A stretch of 29,983 nt of DNA, from assembly GCA_041490205.1 (NCBI GenBank), contig JBGPSQ010000008.1:1-29983 (forward strand). The letters run 5' to 3'. A program made the position numbers and the translations under genes. The notes under the pieces are model-generated. The model saw only the letters and a list, made by a program, of their open reading frames with translations. It had not been told where the DNA came from and did not search any database. This DNA is from DATDDB01 sp041490205 (GTDB lineage: Bacteria > Pseudomonadota > Gammaproteobacteria > Burkholderiales > Gallionellaceae). Of this stretch, positions 1 to 8,595 are shown in pieces (position 1 is the stretch's first letter; each line of letters begins with the position of its first letter).

Positions 1-176
1 CATCTAAGCGTATCCTGGAGTGGAGTAATGGGGGACATGGGTGTCGGCATACCTATGCACAGAAAAGGATGGCACAACTCCAATCACTGGGGATGACCTT
101 CAATGAGGCGCTGGCAATCGTAAGCCAGGAACTGGGGCATTTTAGGCCAGACATAACCCTGGTCTATTTGCGATAG
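1..176 (+). CDS. C-terminal end of a tyrosine recombinase (partial, cut by window edge)
   Basis: The reading frame is open from the first bases and ends with TAG at 174-176. It encodes the last ~57 residues of a tyrosine recombinase. The catalytic box II motif HGCRHTYA (H-x-x-R) is present. It is followed about 30 residues later by LGHFRPDITLVYLR, which holds the third-box histidine (GH) and the nucleophilic tyrosine three residues before the end. The wording of both boxes resembles integrase-domain proteins carried by integrative elements. It differs from the complete integrase at 10227-11336, whose boxes read HDIR and SHTDPRTTQAIY. The N-terminal part lies outside the window, so I cannot say whether the gene is intact. 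It is followed by 189 bp of spacer and then by the convergent end of jetD. Confidence 0.85.
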   Translation, partial: SKRILEWSNGGHGCRHTYAQKRMAQLQSLGMTFNEALAIVSQELGHFRPDITLVYLR

Positions 177-365
177 CAGCCCACGCGTAGTAAGAAATGC
201 TCCGCATATGAGATTGGACTCTGGCTACCGTTTTCGGCCGCACTCCTGACGCGAGGTGCGCATTCCAGCGAATTTGAGCACTCAGTCCAGTGCCGTGAAC
301 AAGTTGAACGCGCAATCGCGCCCCCTCGCCTCGGTCCTTTCGACTTAGTATTAGAATTGTTCTCC
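177..365. other. Spacer between convergent recombinase and jetD
   Basis: This is 189 bp between two convergent genes. I see no ORF, no clear hairpin with a T-run and no copy of the tRNA-Arg 3' end that would mark an attachment site. Confidence 0.5.
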
Positions 366-1556
366 TTAGCCGGAAACGGATATCTCCAATTTCTGCAATC
401 TAGCTGCTACCCAGTCAAACCCTATTCGTTCCTGCTCTAGTCGAAGGTTTTTCCGAATGCAGTTGTCACGCAGGTCATCAAAAAGAGCGCGCTCTTGGGA
501 GTTGAGCCTAGATAGGTCATAGAGTACTTGATCTGGCTCTTCGCCCCAGTGCAATTCATGTTTGTGTAAAGTCTCCCTGTCCATAAGGAAGGATGACACA
601 TGGCTGAAGTGCGCACGAAGCTGATCTAGGATGGCGAAGCCATGGGTATCAATATCGCCCCAGTAATGGACTGGGGTTATCCTTAGCCAACGAGCACGAG
701 AGAGCGGTTCCCAGCCGTAACCTTTGCCGAAAATTACGATCGAATCTGACACAGGAGGAAAGGCTAGAAAATTAGTTTCGTTCTCGGTGATGAAGACTCG
801 TTTTATATTCATGCCTAGACGGCTAAAGCTATCGGCGTCCAAGGTGATATCCGGGCAAATTGGACCGGATAACAATTGCAGCGTGGGATCAAGCACTCGG
901 AAGCGAATCAGCGCCGACTTATCTAAAAAGCCATACCGGTCTGCGAATTGGCTGATACCAGTTTTCGTGGCATCAATTTCATCAGAAGGAAGTGCAAGAT
1001 CAAGCAATTCAGCCAGAACACTGCGATGCACTTCTATGAACTTGGTGTGCACACCTGGTAAGTCTACCTGACGGAGGTAGACACCCGGGCGTGGATGATC
1101 CATGAGCCAGCCCACCACGGCCAGTAGTCGAGGCCAATCGTCATTCAATTCCAAAGCTCGCAAAGGGCGTTTTTCCAGCCAGGACAGCAACGCGGGATTG
1201 GCTTGCCGAGTTGCGTAAACAAGCGCAGAGAAGCGATCCCATTCTCGGCGCTTGCCCAGCCAAGTTAGCGCATCCTCCACTGAGTTGATCCAAGCACTGA
1301 CGGGTAAACGTTGCGCACCCTGTACACGGTGGCGGAACTCCTGCCATTCTAGGTACAATGAAGTAGCGGACGACAGTTCGGCAATCCAAGCGCGCACTGA
1401 ATCAAATCGATCAGTGATGTCGGACGATTCGGGCACCTTAAGCGACAGCCGCAATGGGAAGCGCACATTGCCTGTTACCACGTCCCGCAGCAATTCGCCT
1501 CGATCCCACAACCGCGTTAGTTGTGTCTTCAAGTCTTTGGGCGTCGTCCAATTCAC
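366..1556 (-). CDS. jetD: Wadjet JetD, topoVI-like (Toprim) nuclease subunit
   Basis: 396 residues. In Wadjet systems JetD is the nuclease that cuts closed circular plasmid DNA once the SMC motor has extruded it. The N-terminal half matches the DUF3322 type. The C-terminal half matches DUF2220, which has a Toprim fold. The expected acidic residues are visible: E258 and E260 in ITENETN, and the DxD pair D301/D303 in GDIDTHG, with a glycine-rich GKGYG between them. The start is GTG at 1554-1556, and it overlaps the jetC stop by 4 bp (GTGA), so translation is probably coupled. It is the last gene of the jetABCD operon. Length and motifs suggest it is intact. Confidence 0.95.
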   Translation of the reverse strand: MNWTTPKDLKTQLTRLWDRGELLRDVVTGNVRFPLRLSLKVPESSDITDRFDSVRAWIAELSSATSLYLEWQEFRHRVQGAQRLPVSAWINSVEDALTWLGKRREWDRFSALVYATRQANPALLSWLEKRPLRALELNDDWPRLLAVVGWLMDHPRPGVYLRQVDLPGVHTKFIEVHRSVLAELLDLALPSDEIDATKTGISQFADRYGFLDKSALIRFRVLDPTLQLLSGPICPDITLDADSFSRLGMNIKRVFITENETNFLAFPPVSDSIVIFGKGYGWEPLSRARWLRITPVHYWGDIDTHGFAILDQLRAHFSHVSSFLMDRETLHKHELHWGEEPDQVLYDLSRLNSQERALFDDLRDNCIRKNLRLEQERIGFDWVAARLQKLEISVSG

Positions 1557-4500
1557 GGCGCCGCCTCCTGCGCGGCCTGGGATGCCATCGTCGCTTTTTG
1601 CGCCCGGTATTCCTCTATAGACAAATTGCGCAGCTTGGAAGCGCGTCCACCCTCGTTGTGCACAAAACCGACGCTGGATACAAAAGGTTCAATAATGTGA
1701 ATCTTCTGCAGCGGGGTGACTATCAACAACTGCAGGTTAAGCTGTCGGAACAACTTCAGGCCGTACTGCGCAGACTCATCAGAACCACGCCCGAAAGCTT
1801 CGTCGATCACCACAAAGCGGAAGGAGCGTGAGCGCACCGCTCCCCATTCCAATCCAAACTGGTAGGCCAGACTGGCAGCGAGGATGGTGTAGGCCAGCTT
1901 CTCTTTCTGTCCACCCGACTTACCGCCTGAATCCGAGTAGTGTTCGTGCTCGGTGTTGTCTTCTCGCCAACGCTCACTGGCGGCAAACAAGAACCAGTTA
2001 CGCACGTCGGTAACCTTTGCCGTCCAGCGCCGATCCTGGTCGGACAAACCCTCGCGCCCTCTAAATCGGTCGATAATGAGCTTGACCTGAAGAAACTTGG
2101 CTTCGGAATACTGGGCGTCGTCAGAACCCGTCACTGCACCCTCTGTGCAAGCGCGTAATTCTTGCTGGAAGTCGCGAATCTCGGTATCGGGGCTGGCCTG
2201 CGACTCAAGCACAATGTATCGTCCAGGGTTGTAGTCGATCTCGCCGAGGGATTGGTTTATGTGCGCAATACGCTCTTTGATAGTCTCTCTCTCGCGTGCC
2301 AACTGTGCGTTGAAATTGGCGATTTCGTTAATGGTGTTGACGTTCAGCAGCTCTTTGAAACGAGCGACGAAGCGTGGCAGATCGTCGCGATTCAACTGGG
2401 CCAACAAGTTCTCATACTCGAAGGAAGCCTCGATACTGGCATCCATCTCGGCTGTTTCGAGCTTGAACATCTCCTTAAAGGACGCCATCGCTTTGATGAT
2501 CTTTTCGGCCAAGCGCTTGAGTTTCTGGTCTTCTGCGTCAATCCGCGCCTGCAGCCAGGTGCGGACATCCTGTTCGCGGTTGTCGCACGACTCCACGGTC
2601 AACTGATGATCGCCCAGCGCTTCGGCACGCATGGTTTCGAGCGTTGCCGACAGCGCTTCGTCCACAATCACTCCCTCTATCAGCAAAGCCGTTTGCTGTC
2701 GAAGATCCTGTGCATCCGAGCGCCGCTGCTCCACCTTTGCCCGCTTGTCGCGCGCTCCCTGCAATTCGGTTTCTGTGTTCTTGAGGGCCTGCTGCAATTC
2801 CCGCATGCGCTCATTCAATTCCTTGAGTACATCTGAGGCCGACTCCAATCTCCTGCGCTCATCTTCAAGCAATGCGATCTCCGCCGCCACACTCGACCAG
2901 TCGAGTTCATCGAACGTGGTGAACTCTTCTAGACGTGTCAGCGCGTCGAGCCGATTCCGCAGGCCCTTGCGCTCTTCCTCGATGCTCCCAATCTGGCTGC
3001 CAACTTCACCCAGTCGAGTTTCTAGCTGGCGGCGCTTGGATTCCAGCACGGCAATCTTGGCGTTGTTGCTCCAGCCCAGCACGTAGCGGCTGCGGTCGTC
3101 GATACGATGACGGTCATCTTTTTCGTGGCGCCCGCTTGGGTCCTTGATCTGGCCCGCACGGGTGATGGCGCGCGTCTCGCGGCGAAACTGCTCTTGCGTC
3201 GCACAGCAAGCGACATCGAAACGGTGGGGAAGCTCGCGCTCCAACCAGTCGTAGTGCGGCGAATCAGGTTTGATGGACAGCTTGCGAACTAGGGAATCGC
3301 GGTGCAGATCAGGCAGTTCACCTGTCTTGCGCGTCCGCACATGAAAGTACACCAAGCGGCCACGCAAATGGCTACCATCCACCCATTCCGCCACAGCCTT
3401 ATAATGAGCATCGGGCACTAACAGTGCCAGACCAAAACCCCGAAGCAGACGTTCGGCCGCCCCCTCCCATTCGCGTTCATCGTCGCGCACCTGGATCAAC
3501 TCCCCAGCAAATGGCATGTCGTCGACGCTCAGACTTAACGCCGCACACAGTGCGGCCCGAATCTGGATCTGCTGATCATCGATGTTGCTGCGACGGCGCT
3601 TGAGGCTGTCGATCTCTGCCGACAACTGGTCGTGTTCTAGCTTGCCTTGCCGCAGCGTCACCCCGTGCTCAGTAAGTGTGTTTTGCAGGTCGGCATCACG
3701 GTTGCCCACTTCTTCACGCCAGACTTTGAACTGGCCGCGCTGGGCAGCGAAGGCCGAGACGTCCGCCGCTATCTGCTCACCCAGCACAGCGGCCAACTCG
3801 CCGTAGCGACCGGACTTGGCCTTGCGCGTATCCCGCAACTGTTCTTTCTTGCGAATATCGGCGGCGAGTCGCTCCAGGCGATCCCCGCCGTTGTCGTTGA
3901 TCGCCCGCTTCAGTTCATCGACTTGGCGGTCTTGTTCATCATGGACGGCGCCGAGCCGCTGCACCTGTCCATCGACGCGATCCCATTCCTCGACCAGCAG
4001 GCCCAATCGTTTGTCGATCAGACTAAGCTTCAGCCCTGCAAAATGGGCACGCAGACTCTCGCGGCAACGGCGCAAGGCCTCGACTTCGGCTACCAGCGCA
4101 CCGTGGCGGGCACAATCGGCTACCAGGGGCGTCAACCACTCCACTTGCTGCTGTGCCTTGAGAACCGCCTGATGGGCGCGGTTAAGATCATCAAAGTGCC
4201 CAATAAGCGCCTGAATGCGCGGCACCACCTCGAAGGGTTCCAGCATGTGGCTACGCACGAAGTCGGTGAGATTGCCTACGGACTTCATCGACACCGTCTG
4301 ATGGAACAATTCAAGCGCTTGATCGTTCTCGATACCGAAACGGCGGCGGAACCAGGCCGCGTAGGGCGGAAAACTGTCATGTAATTCAGCCCCCATCCCA
4401 CGGAGTTTCTTGCGTAGCTTGGTAATGTCCGAGCCAAAGTTGGCGAAATCGGAAGCAATGGAGAGAGCCTTCTCCGCACCGAGAAAGAAGCGTGCAGGCT

Positions 4501-4945
4501 GTCCTTGGGACTCTTTCATCCAGAACACCTGAGCGAGACTTACAGTCTGGTCATAGCCAGCATTGTGGAACACGCCGAGGATGACCGAGTAGCTGTTGTG
4601 GTCGCGCAGTGAAACCGGCTTGGACGCACCGGTAACCTCGTTGCGCTCAGACTTGTAGTTCCCAAGCACGTAGGAACGCAGCGACCTTTCTTTGCTGTCC
4701 GCGCCAGCGGCCTTGTTGTAGGCGATGCGGTTTGCGGATACCAGTAGGGTTGTGATCGCATCCACCAGAGTTGATTTGCCTGAGCCGATATCGCCAGTGA
4801 GCAACCCATTGCGGCCATCCAGTTGCAGCGTCCATACCCGGCTATCGAAGGTGCCCCAGTTGAATACCTCTAGACGAGTCAGGCGAAATCCAGACAGCGT
4901 GTCGTCGTCCGCAAAGTCAGGCCCCATGGATTGAGGGTTATTCAT
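1553..4945 (-). CDS. jetC: Wadjet JetC, MukB-like SMC ATPase
   Basis: 1130 residues. This is the SMC-family motor of the Wadjet complex, which loads on DNA, extrudes loops and senses small circles. The N-terminal ATPase half has the Walker A motif GDIGSGKST at 51-59 with K57. The C-terminal half has the ABC signature KSGGQKEKL near 1009-1017 and the Walker B FVVIDEA near 1044-1050. Between them are long charged heptad-like stretches (for example 300-480 and 680-880) expected of SMC coiled coils around a hinge-like middle. The ATG at 4943-4945 overlaps the end of jetB by 8 bp, and the 3' end overlaps jetD by 4 bp. All ATPase motifs look intact, so an active complex is expected. Confidence 0.96.
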   Translation of the reverse strand: MNNPQSMGPDFADDDTLSGFRLTRLEVFNWGTFDSRVWTLQLDGRNGLLTGDIGSGKSTLVDAITTLLVSANRIAYNKAAGADSKERSLRSYVLGNYKSERNEVTGASKPVSLRDHNSYSVILGVFHNAGYDQTVSLAQVFWMKESQGQPARFFLGAEKALSIASDFANFGSDITKLRKKLRGMGAELHDSFPPYAAWFRRRFGIENDQALELFHQTVSMKSVGNLTDFVRSHMLEPFEVVPRIQALIGHFDDLNRAHQAVLKAQQQVEWLTPLVADCARHGALVAEVEALRRCRESLRAHFAGLKLSLIDKRLGLLVEEWDRVDGQVQRLGAVHDEQDRQVDELKRAINDNGGDRLERLAADIRKKEQLRDTRKAKSGRYGELAAVLGEQIAADVSAFAAQRGQFKVWREEVGNRDADLQNTLTEHGVTLRQGKLEHDQLSAEIDSLKRRRSNIDDQQIQIRAALCAALSLSVDDMPFAGELIQVRDDEREWEGAAERLLRGFGLALLVPDAHYKAVAEWVDGSHLRGRLVYFHVRTRKTGELPDLHRDSLVRKLSIKPDSPHYDWLERELPHRFDVACCATQEQFRRETRAITRAGQIKDPSGRHEKDDRHRIDDRSRYVLGWSNNAKIAVLESKRRQLETRLGEVGSQIGSIEEERKGLRNRLDALTRLEEFTTFDELDWSSVAAEIALLEDERRRLESASDVLKELNERMRELQQALKNTETELQGARDKRAKVEQRRSDAQDLRQQTALLIEGVIVDEALSATLETMRAEALGDHQLTVESCDNREQDVRTWLQARIDAEDQKLKRLAEKIIKAMASFKEMFKLETAEMDASIEASFEYENLLAQLNRDDLPRFVARFKELLNVNTINEIANFNAQLARERETIKERIAHINQSLGEIDYNPGRYIVLESQASPDTEIRDFQQELRACTEGAVTGSDDAQYSEAKFLQVKLIIDRFRGREGLSDQDRRWTAKVTDVRNWFLFAASERWREDNTEHEHYSDSGGKSGGQKEKLAYTILAASLAYQFGLEWGAVRSRSFRFVVIDEAFGRGSDESAQYGLKLFRQLNLQLLIVTPLQKIHIIEPFVSSVGFVHNEGGRASKLRNLSIEEYRAQKATMASQAAQEAAP

Positions 4946-5603
4946 GGCTCAAGCCCTCCCTAGGACTCTCCACTCCGGCCAACTGCGTCTGGTAATTCGC
5001 GAGGCGCTCATCGAACTCGGCCAGCCATTGCGCATCGACAAAGGCTTTAAGAATGCGCCGCACCTCGTAACCGGGCGATCCCGTGGAACTTCCGCCAGAT
5101 GGCTTGAGTTTGTGCAAAAAGCCCAGCTCAACCACCTTGTTGAGGGTGGTCTCAATCTGGTCGACCAGCTTCGCCTCGTTGGAGCCATCGGGCAGGAAGA
5201 CCCGCACCAGCTCTACAATGTCATCGCGACTGAGCACAAGTCGCGTATCGCCACCGCCCTCATCGAACTCGGCCATTTTTTTTCGCAATAGTGCCAGTAA
5301 CAAACTCACAAGGAAAGACAAGGGTCTGCGCGCCACTAGCCGAGGCAGGCGTGGCGCCGGATCATCATCCGCTGGCTCTGGCCGACTCTTAAGAAAGGCG
5401 TAGCCTTCCGCTTCGTCCAGCACTAAATCGAGGTTGAGAACCGCTACGTAGTCACGCACCCGCGCTTGCAGATTCAATAGAGCCCCCCACAGTCGCTCGT
5501 CGCCGTCGCGGTACAGCACACTCTTAAGCAAGCTGATGAGCAGTACTGATAAATTTGCAGCGGGATCCGGCATATTTTCTGTTGTCGGTTTTTGTTCTTC
5601 CAT
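4938..5603 (-). CDS. jetB: Wadjet JetB, MukE-like (KITE) subunit
   Basis: 221 residues, matching the DUF4194 type. In Wadjet this is the winged-helix KITE subunit that binds the JetA kleisin and stabilises the SMC complex, as MukE does for MukF. The N-terminus is acidic and proline-rich. A block of hydrophobic helices follows at about residues 90-115 (PLSFLVSLLLALLRKKMAEFDEG, quoted only in part here), then a winged-helix-like part that includes VELGFLHKL. The start is ATG at 5601-5603, 25 bp after jetA. The gene ends inside the start of jetC. Identification rests mainly on length, order and family resemblance, since this subunit has no catalytic motif. Confidence 0.92.
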   Translation of the reverse strand: MEEQKPTTENMPDPAANLSVLLISLLKSVLYRDGDERLWGALLNLQARVRDYVAVLNLDLVLDEAEGYAFLKSRPEPADDDPAPRLPRLVARRPLSFLVSLLLALLRKKMAEFDEGGGDTRLVLSRDDIVELVRVFLPDGSNEAKLVDQIETTLNKVVELGFLHKLKPSGGSSTGSPGYEVRRILKAFVDAQWLAEFDERLANYQTQLAGVESPREGLSHE

Positions 5604-5628
5604 CTATCGCCCCCTTATTTGCTCTTCT

Positions 5629-7083
5629 TCAGCGGATGAAAATCACCCGTGGTAGCCGCGCGCTTCTGGTTAACTCCAAACCGTCCGGAGCCACGGCCTG
5701 CCAGATAATGGGCTCGGGAGTGCCCTCATCCACCACGGTGCTGAATGTCTCGCAGCCCAGCTGCAGGTAAGCCACCAGCTCGGCCAACCCATGCTGCAAA
5801 GGCTGGGTGACCACCAGTTCATTCAAAGTAATCTGCGCCTTGTCCTGCAAGGCGTGACGGATATGGCTGACAAGCCGAGCCTTGTCTACGACCACCTGAT
5901 CGAAGAGTGCTGAAGGGTCGACGTCCTCATCGCCCGCTTGCAAGGCTAGGTTGGCAATCACCGGCTTGATGCTGGGAGTGAACAAGGGGCGCTCCATCGC
6001 CAGATCGATGTCGGCGTTGGATGCGGCAATCTCCATCACCACGCCGGGTGGTGGCAAATCGCGCAGAGCAAGCACCTTGCCCTCGATGCTATGCAGGATG
6101 TCCATAATGCGGCGACTCTCCAGCCATGCTTGGTCATCAAGGAAACGCCGCAATTGCTGCGACAGCTGCGCGACCGTGCGCTGGGTATGCTCGCCAGCTT
6201 CCATCCAGTCGTAGTGCACACGGCGCGTGCGGGTATCTGGTTTCATATCCGCCACAGCGGGCAATATCAGCACTCGATCTAGCAGCTCGGTCAATTCCTC
6301 CTGCCTCCGACTGGAAAGCAGGAAATCCCAGAACGCCCGGAAGCTCTTGCCTTGGTCGGAATCAGCAATCGCATCGCGCTCGCCCATGATTTCTCCCAAC
6401 AGCGCGCCCTTGCTCCCCTCCCATAAGGCAATGCGCTCGCGCACCCGACGATCGAGCTGGCGGAAGTTGTGCTCCACCTCGCGGAAGTCGGTGAGCAACT
6501 CACGTGCACCCTGCATGAACTGCTGGAAGCGATCCTTCAAGGCCGTGTCGTCCAACAGCGGCACATTGCCCGACAACACCCGCGCAATCTCGGCATCAAT
6601 CTCGTCGCGCTTCTTGTGCAGCTCTGTGATGCGTTTGGCAGGGTCTGCCTCGCTGCCCTCGCTCATCTGTTTGAGCAAATCGAAAAGCGTGAGCAAGCGT
6701 GACTCGGTGCCAACAAATTGACGCTCTGCAAGCTGTTCCAGCCAAACGATGGCTTTTTCGATGGCAGGCGTCAAGTCGAACTGGGCCTCATCTGTGCCGG
6801 GGCGATAGAACTTGCGCAGCCAGCCCCTGTCCGGCGCGGCCCAGTCATTTAGGTAGTCGAGTGCATGCTTGGGGAAGGCATCATCACCCAGTTGCTGGCG
6901 CAGCGCGTACAACTCATCTTCCAGTGCCTCGGCTAGATCAGCCGCCGCCATCACCCGCACATTGGGGGCTACATATACCCTATACAGAAAGCTCGCCACC
7001 AACGCTGCATGGTCTGAACGCAACAGTCGCCACGCAGGGTGGTGAACACGTAGGGCGTCGAGGGTAACAAAGTCGAGGGGCAC
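5629..7083 (-). CDS. jetA: Wadjet JetA, MukF-like kleisin subunit
   Basis: 484 residues, matching the DUF3375 type. JetA is the kleisin that bridges the two JetC heads and recruits JetB. The N-terminus carries the typical HHPAWRLLRSDHAALVASFL segment. It is followed by a long charged helical region and a C-terminal domain ending near VIFIR. The start is GTG at 7081-7083, with a weak purine-rich GCGAGAG about 6 bases upstream. jetA heads the operon jetA-jetB-jetC-jetD, which is the order of type I Wadjet loci. I found no convincing sigma70 promoter directly upstream. A possible small ORF ends 13 bp before it, so transcription may begin further upstream. Confidence 0.94.
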   Translation of the reverse strand: MPLDFVTLDALRVHHPAWRLLRSDHAALVASFLYRVYVAPNVRVMAAADLAEALEDELYALRQQLGDDAFPKHALDYLNDWAAPDRGWLRKFYRPGTDEAQFDLTPAIEKAIVWLEQLAERQFVGTESRLLTLFDLLKQMSEGSEADPAKRITELHKKRDEIDAEIARVLSGNVPLLDDTALKDRFQQFMQGARELLTDFREVEHNFRQLDRRVRERIALWEGSKGALLGEIMGERDAIADSDQGKSFRAFWDFLLSSRRQEELTELLDRVLILPAVADMKPDTRTRRVHYDWMEAGEHTQRTVAQLSQQLRRFLDDQAWLESRRIMDILHSIEGKVLALRDLPPPGVVMEIAASNADIDLAMERPLFTPSIKPVIANLALQAGDEDVDPSALFDQVVVDKARLVSHIRHALQDKAQITLNELVVTQPLQHGLAELVAYLQLGCETFSTVVDEGTPEPIIWQAVAPDGLELTRSARLPRVIFIR

Positions 7084-7096
7084 CGAAATCTCTCGC

Positions 7097-7270
7097 TTAC
7101 AGATACTGTGGCAAGATGGATTGCTTTGGCACCTGGGTGCTGTCTATTACAGTCTGCATTTCAATCTTCTGCTCCAACACTTCGATTAGGGACGGCTCAG
7201 AACTTTCATGGCAAGTCAAACAGCGCAGCACCGCCTTCACTATGCTACTCGATATATAGGCCGTTGGCAC
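7097..7270 (-). CDS. Possible 57-residue ORF directly upstream of jetA
   Basis: This frame runs from GTG at 7268-7270 to TAA at 7097-7099, 13 bp before the jetA start and on the same strand. The predicted peptide has a natural-looking composition: a CLTC pair near residues 17-20, then a mixed charged helix (LIEVLEQKIEMQTVID) and a short tail. I do not recognise the family. It could be a small extra gene of the Wadjet operon, the 3' remnant of a truncated gene (the CxxC near the start would suit this), or chance. An in-frame TGA lies 18 bp upstream of the GTG and there is no good ribosome site, so a remnant or a non-gene is quite possible. Confidence 0.35.
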   Translation of the reverse strand: MPTAYISSSIVKAVLRCLTCHESSEPSLIEVLEQKIEMQTVIDSTQVPKQSILPQYL

Positions 7271-8595
7271 CTTAGTTTCTGAAAATCATCGGGCTAAACC
7301 CTACCTCAAAACATGTGACCCAACAATATGCAAAACGGCCTATTATGTACCTAGAGATTGCTAATAGGAGACGCCTGAACTTCAGGCAATAGAGTTTGCA
7401 GTGGAGTGAAGCCAAGACAATGCTCCTGTGCTTATGAGCAGAAGATTTAGTGATCATCACGGACTGGGATGCCTGATCAAGCTCTACCGGAACGGCTTCT
7501 CATGAGCGTCAAGAATATGCACGAGGCAAGCAAATCGTGACACGCGCTATCCAGAGGTAGCCGCACGTCTCCGAATCTTGCGACGAACATAACACGCCGT
7601 AATAGATTTGGCTCTTGACAGCCGCACGAAATAGCATGATATTTGACTAAGCCTGCCGCCTCGGGCTGAAAAGACTCAGGGCATTCAAATCACCGTCGCA
7701 CAGCTGGCGACGCCCACGAACAAAACTCGTCCATAGAATCCAGCAGTGTAGCGCGTGTGCTTTCTGAGCACAGGCGCAACCGTGCTGGTTCCTGGATTTC
7801 CTGGCCACGCCAGGAATGCGCGCAGCCGAAGCTGCATCCAAAACCGATTACCTTTAGGTGATCCTTCAATAAACCCGCAGGAAAACCTGGCCCCCTCAAG
7901 GAGGTTAGATATCTTCCTCGCCCAGAAGAAAACATGTCAAAACCATATGGTGCCAATCACTCGTTGGCCAAAACCCGGATCTTGGCTGCTAAGGATCCAA
8001 CAATCGGACGTGCCGACCATAGTGCATGTGGATTGCTCAGTCAGACGGCTGTGGGCGCCGTGCAGCAATTTGTCCCACACGAAAGAGAGCGAGACCGGTC
8101 CGAGCTCTTCTCCAACACCACAAGCGGAGAAAAACAGGGGCGAAACGGGATGGAAACCCTTATTGGGGAGACCTACCTCGCGGTGCAATATGCTGCGCCG
8201 GCATTACATCTTACTGTGTTGTAGTTTTGTGACTCAATGTATCATTGCTCAAGTAATTACCTGGAAATCTACGGCTGCCAAGCGAAAATGGCGTTCAGGC
8301 CGAGGCAGCCCCTCAACTCAGCGTAAGCGACAATTTAGCAATGCACTTCCTCGGAGACGCCCCCAAGTTAAGCATTCAGGATGTTGACTGTTGCGTGTAT
8401 AAATATTTTCTGCTCTGTCGACTTGGTAAATTGCCTTGAAGAGGCTTGAAACCGGGCGATGGCAATAACGACGCAACAATTCGTCTGCAACAACACCGAA
8501 ATCCCGCGTCAACGGTTAATTATCTTAGGCGAATGGATTCGCCGGTAAACAACATATTAAGTTTCAATCTCTTCCGACCTCCGCGCTGGAGGTGG
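7271..8595. other. 1.3-kb stretch without a convincing gene
   Basis: Open frames here (for example 7755-8387 and 7934-8224 on the plus strand) have compositions rich in Ser, Arg and Cys and no recognisable motif or ribosome site. I do not call them. The stretch contains a promoter-like sequence at 7615-7643. There is also a short inverted repeat (ACCTCC/GGAGGT) at 8577-8593, just past the 3' end of the membrane-protein gene but without a T-run. It may be decayed cargo of the island or hold a non-coding RNA. Confidence 0.5.
7615..7643 (+). promoter_or_regulatory. Sigma70-like promoter in the gene-poor stretch
   Basis: A perfect TTGACA at 7615-7620 is followed by a 17-bp spacer and GATATT (4 of 6) at 7638-7643. 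Transcription would start near 7650 and run rightwards into a stretch with no recognisable gene. The match is good, but a chance match cannot be excluded. Confidence 0.4.

Noticed and set aside
3647..4384. 245-residue frame antisense to jetC
   Set aside because: A shadow of jetC without motifs or ribosome site.
7755..8387. 210-residue open frame on the plus strand
   Set aside because: Composition is unlike protein (Ser, Arg and Cys rich), no motif, no ribosome site, and overlapping frames in the same stretch look no better.
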